Below, piece after piece: positions 56,984-64,000 of a DNA stretch of 64,000 nucleotides. Under the pieces are notes generated by a model. It was not told the DNA's origin. It saw only the letters and a program-made list of their open reading frames with translations, and searched no databases. A program made the translations under genes and the position numbers. Source of the stretch: Roridomyces roridus (taxonomy: Eukaryota; Basidiomycota; Agaricomycetes; Agaricales; Mycenaceae). The DNA lies in contig JARKIF010000007.1 of assembly GCA_029378245.1 (NCBI GenBank), positions 2,542,001-2,606,000 of the forward strand, in the 5' to 3' direction. Position 1 is the stretch's first letter, and each line of letters opens with the position of its first letter.

Positions 56984-58664
56984 GAATACAAGACGTTGTA
57001 ATCCCATAATAATTTCGCGGCTTCTGTCGCATCACTTTAGGATTAGAACCGCTTACAATACAGAGGGTGAATTGCAATGGATCACAGCCTTGCAACCCAA
57101 ACGACACTCACAATCCATTATAATGGGCTTCATTAGGCAATAAAAAAATACATTTGGGTCGGCGCACGAGCACCGACCCGTGCTATCTAAATACATCACA
57201 TATTCAACGTGAGGATCCACTCGAACGGCCAGTGGAGCGTGACGGTGCCACGGGTTGCCGCGGTGATCAGGGAGATGGGGTCGACGACGCGGGGGAGAAG
57301 ATCAACGGTCGTGAGGAGAGAAGGATGGACACGGATGCGGTGACGGCACTCAAGAGGGTTGCGAAGGACCCGGTGTCGGTTGACAAGGTGGCTAGTGAAC
57401 GTATGAGTATAGATAAGGAGTAGCAGATAGTAGGCATACCAGAAGACGGCGCTGAGCAGTCAAAGGACCCGGTGTCGGTTGACAAGATGGTCAGTGAAGA
57501 GAATGAGTACAGAATAAGGAGCAACGGAGAGGACATACCAGAGGAGGAGTGGCACTGTGGCACTAGCCATTCTGAAAGATAACCCGAGCTTCTTCATCCC
57601 GTTGGCGGCACGAGGAAGCCCACGCCTTGGCAATGACAAAATCTTTAGTTGAGAGGTATCAGCAAGAGGGCCGAAGGGACACGCAGGACATACCTTGACT
57701 CTGGCCCTCCCGTGCGGTAGCGTCATACTCGTTGTAGTGCAAATCCGCGACAGCTGCTCCGTGATTGGGGGCATTGGAGGTGAGCGGTTCCGGGGGCATG
57801 GTGGTTGTGGACAAGAAACGGTGCCGCAGCTCGTCTCTTATGTACCCGGAGCTCCACCTGCCCCACGGCCCCACTCTCCACCACAGGATGAGGTAAGAGG
57901 CTCCAAGACGTGAGGTGAGAGTCGACAGTGAGAGCGACGGTGCTGAGGATGTTGAGGAGGTGGGCAACGAGGAGGTATTAGAGACTTTGCGGTGAGCCAC
58001 CAGAAGCCACCCGGTGGCTCCAACGGCATGCGGTAATGAGTGGCTACGTCATCTGGTGGCTGCTGGTGGCTGCATTTCCGTATCTCAGTCCCTCTTTCTT
58101 CCTCTTATTACGCTCCAGACTCCTTTGATTTCCACCTTCAGCAATATGTTGGAGTCAAATTGAGGAGTACAAGGCATAAAGGTACCCTCGCCGTTGAATG
58201 CAACCCAGCCGAGCCCAGCCACCAGCTATGACGTAGCCACCCGGAATCGCATGCCGTTGGAGCCATCCGGGTGGCTCACCGCAAAGTCTCTATTGGGTGC
58301 ACCTGGGACTGGACTCTGGAGAGAGGAAAGATGCGGTAGCAATCGGGTGTTCTCGGACTCCCACCTTGACGGATCAAACCTGACGTCATGGCTCCACCCT
58401 GGACAAAACGCTGGCTTGTCTTGAATTTCCGTTTCCGTGTGGCCTTGAGGAATGAATGAGCGCTAGCACCTGTCGCATGTGACACAGGTTTAATTTCGAT
58501 TTATGTGCCCTGGTTCTCAAGTGTAGCCAACCAATCCCGTAAGCACTGGCAAGCCGTTTTGAACCAGGGGTCAGCTCAGAACGGATTTCAAACAGTTAGA
58601 ATCCACCCCGGGTTGATTACAACGGGTTGGAATTCACGGCAATCCCGTAATCAATTATAATCCT
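56984..58664. mobile_element. Composite insertion of about 1.68 kb flanked by an 8-bp duplication
   Basis: ATGTAAGC at 56976-56983 and 58665-58672 flanks it. The extreme ends are not good inverted repeats. A better pair begins at 57038 (TAGGATTAGAA) and ends at 58665 (TATAATCCTA inverted). It contains the inverted-repeat element 57979-58292 and a direct repeat of about 46 bp (GGACCCGGTGTCGGTTGACA) at 57366 and 57467, spaced 101 bp. No transposase. Confidence 0.5.
57979..58292. mobile_element. Inverted-repeat MITE-like element, 314 bp
   Basis: Ends TAGAGACTTTGCGGTGAGCC and inverse; arms of about 90 bp with shared blocks (GGTGGCTCCAACGGCATGCG, GTGGCTACGTCAT). No target-site duplication recognised. 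Confidence 0.65.
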
Positions 58665-59098
58665 ATGTAAGCATTTTGGGGTTTTTCCGACACACGGGCC
58701 AACTGACCACAACTCACACCCCATAGGCTCCGCAGTGAAATTGTTAGGTGCACAAGGCTGGGATCATGGCAGCTTCCTGGTCCACCTCGACGGCGGTACA
58801 GTGTGCGTAGACGGTAAATACAACACAATCTACGAGGGCGTGCCCCAAGTTGTGCAGTTCTCAGCACACGATCTCAGTCGAGCCGAGCATACGCTGACAA
58901 TAACGAATGACGCGGCGGGGCAGTATGGGAGTGTGCTGGAGGTGGATGCGATCATGCGCGTCGAGTGTACCTATTGACGGTCTGACTTCTCCTGCTGAAT
59001 CGACACGTCGCAGAATCACACCACACCCACCGAGATGAAAAAGATCATTACATAGCTTACGGAAACTACATCTGAAGCCAAAATGAACGACGACTGGC

Positions 59099-60555
59099 TC
59101 AGGAATGCGAGACGCACCAAGTAGAATCAAAAGCAACTTTCGCACACTCCTGCGTCCCCTTAATCTTGATCCGAATCTTCATCCCTGTGAGAGCCAGGGC
59201 GCGCAGCTGTTCAATCACCGCCTTGTTTGGCATATTCGAGGGCTCCAGACGCGGAATCATCACGAACACATCCGCCAATTTCAACGTCGATCGCCGCGTC
59301 TGTAGAAGGTCCACAAACGTCTGATGCTGTTCGGGCGATATCAGACGGCTGCGGCAACGCAGAGTGAAGTTCTTCAGCCGCGGGAGGAGGTCTGCGGAGT
59401 TCAACAAACCGAAGATGCCGAGAACGTCAATCAGGGGGCGGCCGTAGTCCAACGTCAGATTGTCCACCGATTCAGGCAGCACGACTGTGAAGTGCTGAAG
59501 GGGGGAATTGGAGCGACGGGCGAGTTCCGTAATCGTTTCCGCGTCCTGTGGAAATCTTTCTCCATCAACAGCGAGCGCTTCGAGTCGCGGGGCTGTCACA
59601 AAGGCCATGACGCTATGAACCGAGCACGCGCTGCGTAACGATTGTAGCTGAGGCATGGTGAAGGGCCGAGGGCGTCGGTCGACGGTACCTTCTCGAGTTT
59701 CTGGAGCTGCGGGCATTTCGCGACCAACGCAAGACATTCCGAAAGGGCCATGGCCTTCAATGTGAGGCCGGTCAACTGAAACCACGGGAGCTCCAACTTG
59801 ACGCCGTCGGGTAGATCCGACAAGTGGAAATCAACGAGCAACGGTGCATTGCGGATTGCGATGTCCGTCACGGTCGTGACGGGTAAACGGGGCCCGAGAT
59901 TATGATAAATGGCAAGAGAAAGATGCCGGAGGTAGGGTAAGGACTGCTCCTCGAAATTGAATTCGGGTAGTGCGCTGGGGGGGATTGAGAAATGGGCATC
60001 TTGCCACCGAGCGGCGTGAATGATGCTCGTTTTGGCCAACGCGACGACCCTGGGCTCATCCCTGCTACGACATTGCATGTGCATGTGATACGCCAGCGGG
60101 AGATTCCCCGCGCGCGAGAGCCACGTCTCGACTGCCTCCGGTGGCAAAGTGTCCAAGAGATGGAGGGACCGCCAAAGAGCCGGATTGGAAGGAGCAATCT
60201 GCCGCCACTCCCGGCAAATATGCGTCAGAAGCAGCGGCGTATTGGCGCCGACGACTGGCATGATCCTTTGGCCAACCGTGATGCTCACAGAGTCGTCGAT
60301 CCCGATGCTTCCTTCGAAGATTTCAGAGGTGATTTCCGGGGGAAGGGATAGAACTGGATAGACGATGGTATCCGATTGCGCTTGAAGAGCATCGCGTTCC
60401 GCAGTCAAAACGGCGATCAACGAGTCCAGTTCGGAGAGGCGGCAACGCATGCGAGTTCGGTTGTCATGGGCAGGGACGGCCTGTACGATCCCAAAGCCGC
60501 ATTGCGAGCAGAGATGAGCGCGTGATACCATTGTGTGCGACGTGGAGGAAGACAA
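59099..60555 (-). CDS. F-box/LRR protein, with a frame change
   Basis: The N-terminus has a CSQCG pair, then a coiled coil (LSELDSLIAVLTAERDALQAQ) and the mushroom F-box form VYPVLSLPPEITSEIFEG...LLLTHICREWRQIAPSNPALW. Leucine-rich-like strands follow (RHLSLAIYHNLG, LTGLTLKAMALSECLALVA). The frame switches near 59660-59690: either a 41-nt intron (GTACCG...CTCAG) after QKLEK, or a one-base deletion in ALGPSP..MPQLQSL; the related gene at 62636 supports the second. It then continues through APRLEALAVDG, LLPRLKNFTLRCRS to the stop at 59099. Likely SCF substrate adaptor. Confidence 0.78.
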
Positions 60556-60749
60556 GAGGGATAAGGATCAAAATGTGCTCCCGGCGATCAGTTAGATGCC
60601 GGCGTCGGCCTCACCTGACTTCCGAGTTGCTTCCGAGAGTTGTCCGAGAATAGGCTCATCAAAGGAGCTCGAATGACTCGAGCTTGCCTGCACGCAACGC
60701 AAGCACCTCAGCCAAACCTCAACAGCCGCAACAGCTGAGAGGAACGGAT

Positions 60750-62001
60750 TCAGCGACAGCGAAGTCGGCGATAGGAAAGGCAGACAGCATCTCGTGGCAA
60801 CCTCGTGGGGTAACCGGGTTCACCTTCACATATTTCGCAGACCCTGAGAGTCTCGAGAGCGCTGGTTTGCCGAAGAACCTCGAGGGACTCGCCAATGTCC
60901 AGATCCAACTGCGTTAGTCGACCCGATGGCAGCTCCATCGACAATGGAGGAAACTGCGATAAGCGAACCTGACGAAGGAGTGGAGCATCCACGAATGCGG
61001 TCAGGGCGCTGGTGGCATCGCTGACATCCTGCGAGTTCGAGAGAATCGTCAAGCAGCGTAGATTGAGCATCCGCTCGGCGTCGATTTCAGCCAGGTTAGG
61101 TTAGCTGAGGACGGACACCAAACGCATGAAGCTCACGATCAACATTGAGAATCGCCAAAAAGGGTCTGCGCACACTCCAAGATCCAGCTCCGAGGCTCGA
61201 GGATACGCTTCCAGATCAGTTACCGACTCGGTATTCACGATGAAAAGAATGTGTGGCAAGTTCCGTTTCAACTCCGCACCTTCGACGGTGGAGGAGTAGC
61301 CCGGCTGCGGAAAGCGGAACGCCAAGTTCACGGAGAACAACTAACCAGAATAAATCAAGATGGAGGATACAACGCCGGGAATATAATGTACATATCTGCA
61401 GGAGTTCGAGTGGAAATATACCGCGAAGAGAAGTGGTACGCACCCAATCAGCGCCAGACGAGGTCGAGAAAGTAGACCGCATCGGAATCATCTGGGGTGC
61501 GGATATCCAACGGGAACTCGCCGTGCGTGATCGCAGGGAAGGTGAGGTGCTTCAAGAGCCGGAGATTAGGCTGTACTTTGAGCGTATGAATATTTGCTGG
61601 TAGACTGGGCGGCGTCGTGTGGTCACTGTTTCCGATGATTTCGACACTGAGGGACTTGAGCGCCGTGATGTGCTTTAGGATGGTCAGGCACTGAGGCAGG
61701 CAGAGCACCCAGAATGGAAGTTTGGTAGTCTCGCAAGGTCTCCCTCCACAGTAGCGTCTCCAGCCACCCGAACATCATAACCCTCCACGATAAAAGGGAA
61801 CTCGGTCGCTAGCCGGCTGGGGTGCGAGACTAGAAGTTTGGTTAATTGACCCACCTTGTCTGCAGATAGATTGACATATATTCGCTCTGCCCGATGGGTA
61901 ATACAGCCATCTAAAGCGCACGCCACATGAGCAGCCGGACTGTTATAAAGCGGGTTTACACGCACTGAGTAGCTTCTTACCACGCGCACCCACGCACGCA
62001 C
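60750..62001 (-). pseudogene. Fragmented F-box/LRR pseudogene
   Basis: Scattered minus-strand fragments read like the LRR part of its neighbours: PLLRQVRLSQFPPLSMELPS, LTQLDLDIGESLEVLRQTSA, ITALKSLSVEII, LRLLKHLTFPAITHGEF. They lie in different frames with stops between, and no F-box is present. Confidence 0.55.
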
Positions 62002-62635
62002 ACCACACCCCGCCCTCGCTCATGCCGTCGATATTCCAATCCCACTTGCGTGAGTACACACCGCCCGAATGGTGTACTCGCTCATCTTACCTTCCCGCTA
62101 GCTGCAGTAGTCGTGTGGGAAACACTCACAACGACTTACGCACCATACAACAAACACCAACGCCTCGTCCATCCCTGCGCTTGAAAGCAAACAAGGCGTA
62201 GGGAGCACTTTTGAAGTGTACAAGGAGTGGATGAGAAAGAATGGGATGCCGCTTGTCGTGGACGAACTCGGCGGTGATCAACAAGCGCGCTTCACCATTG
62301 TGCAGACTGGAGAGAGAAAGACTCGGAGACCGTCGTCAGAAACGAGATGTCGATGTGTTGATTGAAAGCGTAGAGAGCCGGCGAGAAAGGCGGATTTCTG
62401 ATTCAGAAGACATCTTTATCAAGATCAAGGAGGGTGAATCGTAGCTTCAGCTATATATTAATCCAATGCGCCCCGACGCAGGATGGTGTCGGAACCAACA
62501 GCGCTCCAGCCTCAGGCACCGGGTCGCTGTCGAACAGACATGACTGCTCTGGAACGCAGGGAAAAGTAGTTGACACAGATAAATACATCGAATAGAATTG
62601 AGGCCGTGCTAAACGGTTTTATGGGGGGAAATTGA
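62002..62635. other. Intergenic, nothing recognised
   Basis: A 67-codon frame at 62241-62444 (RERRISDSEDIFIKIKEGES) may be a small remnant; no family recognised. Confidence 0.4.
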
Positions 62636-64000
62636 TCAAGGAGGGACAACCTCCTGTAAATATACACTCAAGACCTCGCCGCAAAGCGAAAACGGCAAGC
62701 TCACCATCGAATCAAACACTGCCCGCCCTTGGTTCAGCAACCCGGCGAGGACGAGCCGGACTCGTACTCCCTGTGCAATGAGCGCCGACAGCGAATCCTC
62801 CTTTGTCAGGTCATCGAGAGCCTGCTGTGGGGTGCGCGAAGAGAAATAATCCCTCAAGACGAGATCCAGCCGCGCGGATTGGAACGTGACTTTGGACGCC
62901 GCGTGCCGGCAACGCACGGCTTCGAAGAGAGCACGGTATCCGTCGGCGGCCAGATGGCGTCCGCGAAAAGTCAGTTGTTCGAGGCGAGGAAGAACATTTG
63001 GTGTTTCCAATGGCGCAAACATCTCGGTCGCCGGGCATTTTCTAGGACCCCAGTTCAGCCTGAGGTGCCGGACAGAATCGGGGAAAGCGTGGAGGAACGC
63101 TTGGAAGGTTTCTGGGGTGATTTGAAGGATGGGGAGTTCGATGTCGCACAAGGGGCTTTTTGAGCGATGAATGAAAGCCTCCAGCGACTCGGGGTCCAAA
63201 GAACTGTGGTCACCCAAGGCCAGTGTGCGCAGGTGTGGAATCGTCAGATAGTCGAGAAGAAAATTATTCCCCGACATCCTCAACGACTCCAGGCGCGGCA
63301 CATGGACAGGGGATGGCACCGCAGGCGCGATTGAATCCACTGTGGTAATACTGAGGTGCTGGAGCACTGAGCACTGCTCGAGAATCGAGAGGCAATCAGC
63401 GAGGTTGATGTTGCGCAATGTCAGGGTCGTCAACTGATGCCAAGGAAGATCGAAGTTACCGCGGGGGGCGGTATTAATGTGTGCTTCCCGCAGTGCCGGC
63501 GCATTGCGGATGGCTATCGTGTGCGATACGACGTCGCTGTCTCCCGAATAGTAGTTGCTGACGGAGATCTTGCGCAAAAGCGGGAGGAATTCGTCTCCGA
63601 AATGCAGCCTAGGAAGGCACGAGAGCGGAATCGTGAAAGTCATCTCCCCCCAACGGCGAGAATGCTCAAGGCTTGCCCCGAACATGACATCCACGGCGTC
63701 CGAGTCGCCCGATGCTACGGTGAGGCCAAGAGGAAGGCTCCCAGATGCAGAGAGCCACATCTTCAACACCTCCCTGGGCACGGGCTGGTTGAAAGCGAAC
63801 GACTTCCATAGCCTGGGTGTAGCGAGCGCAACCTGACGCCATTGACGACAGACTTGCGTGAGCAGCAGCGGTGCGGCAGATGGCGAAGGGATGGGCTTGC
63901 GACCCACGCAGTGCCCGAAGATCTCGGCCGTGGTTTCGGGAGGAAGGCAGAGAATCGGGTACACGATGGCATCCGATTCAGCTTGGAGGGAATCGCGTTC
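62636..64000 (-). CDS. F-box/LRR protein, 5'-partial
   Basis: The frame is open to the end of the window (ERDSLQAESDAIVYP), so the start lies beyond 64000. F-box: YPILCLPPETTAEIFGHC...LLLTQVCRQWRQVALATPRLW. The following repeats include LTTLTLRNINLADCLSILEQ, VPRLESLRMSGN and LPRLEQLTFRGRHLAADG. Stop at 62636. It is a paralogue of the gene at 59099 (same coiled coil, F-box and ALW/RLW block) and shows the intact form of the segment that is frame-broken there. Confidence 0.88.
   Translation of the reverse strand, partial: ERDSLQAESDAIVYPILCLPPETTAEIFGHCVGRKPIPSPSAAPLLLTQVCRQWRQVALATPRLWKSFAFNQPVPREVLKMWLSASGSLPLGLTVASGDSDAVDVMFGASLEHSRRWGEMTFTIPLSCLPRLHFGDEFLPLLRKISVSNYYSGDSDVVSHTIAIRNAPALREAHINTAPRGNFDLPWHQLTTLTLRNINLADCLSILEQCSVLQHLSITTVDSIAPAVPSPVHVPRLESLRMSGNNFLLDYLTIPHLRTLALGDHSSLDPESLEAFIHRSKSPLCDIELPILQITPETFQAFLHAFPDSVRHLRLNWGPRKCPATEMFAPLETPNVLPRLEQLTFRGRHLAADGYRALFEAVRCRHAASKVTFQSARLDLVLRDYFSSRTPQQALDDLTKEDSLSALIAQGVRVRLVLAGLLNQGRAVFDSMVSLPFSLCGEVLSVYLQEVVPP

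Larger units (their letters stand above)
56757..58976 (+). pseudogene. Galactose-binding-like/beta-sandwich surface-type protein, split by an insertion
   Basis: 5' part about 56762-56975: VWEDNDPALHYTGEWHRDYG, HGSSVTRTRRIGDSMTVKF, ASDVYRAIG. 3' part 58735-58976: AQGWDHGSFLVHLDGGTVCV, NTIYEGVPQVVQFSAHDL, EHTLTITNDAAGQYGSVL, EVDAIMRVECTY, stop. The halves correspond to the two halves of a domain common in mushroom proteins, usually secreted or membrane-anchored and carbohydrate-binding by resemblance. The insertion 56984-58664 lies at a GTAAGC donor-like site and is flanked by a repeated ATGTAAGC. An in-frame TAG (56971-56973) stands just before the donor, so the 5' part may already have been broken. 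No signal peptide is present. Confidence 0.6.

Noticed and set aside
57038..58665. A hAT element bounded by TAGGATTA...TAATCCTA
   Set aside because: The 8-bp flanks (CATCACTT and TGTAAGCA) do not match. The outer ATGTAAGC duplication is the better boundary, so I reported the composite insertion instead.

Overview
The window looks like a chromosome segment of a basidiomycete mushroom (Agaricomycetes). The evidence is the gene structure (many exons, introns of about 41-90 nt with GT donors and AG acceptors), the families present (TPR-CHAT protein, Clp1-like protein, laccase, NB-ARC/TPR NLR-type gene, F-box/LRR genes, FunK1-like kinase remnant) and the density of DNA transposons. No tRNA, rRNA or CRISPR array was found.

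Layout. 1-2592: 3' part of a TPR-CHAT gene with one frameshift. 3469-14568: the most coherent block, holding a 14-TM-type MFS transporter, a Clp1-like protein, two tandem SnoaL/NTF2-like proteins, a stand-alone AMP-binding (adenylate-forming) enzyme and a 2-oxoglutarate/Fe(II) oxygenase. Nearly all of these have full-length, splice-consistent models, and together they look like a small secondary-metabolism cluster. 15903-18931: two divergent uncharacterised genes. 20082-26556: a laccase fragment split by a 4976-bp hAT transposon whose transposase gene looks complete. 26985-28350: RING-finger gene. 29640-31803: nested inverted-repeat elements. 33.8-36.0 kb: TAP-like alpha/beta hydrolase. 36.2-40.2 kb: NB-ARC/TPR gene broken by two hAT elements and two small frame-breaking indels. 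41.7-42.3 kb: solo LTR. 43.1-49.7 kb: F-box genes and a segmental duplication around an uncharacterised charged-protein gene and a hAT MITE. 50.2-51.2 kb: third SnoaL-like gene and a pseudogene copy. 51.5-52.6 kb: F-box/LRR-like gene. 52.8-54.2 kb: degenerate kinase. 55.9-59.0 kb: broken NLR N-terminal gene and a beta-sandwich-type gene split by repeats. 59.1-64.0 kb: F-box genes, the last running off the window.

The dominant theme is a transposon-rich accessory region. At least five hAT families are recognisable by different terminal inverted repeats, each flanked by an exact 8-bp target-site duplication, and two of these families have landed inside exons of recognisable genes. Several other genes carry one-base frame breaks, which may be real decay or assembly error. 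The strongest candidate for a functional, perhaps undescribed, system is the 3.5-14.6 kb cluster. A related point of interest is the SnoaL-like family, which occurs as a tandem pair there and again at 50 kb.
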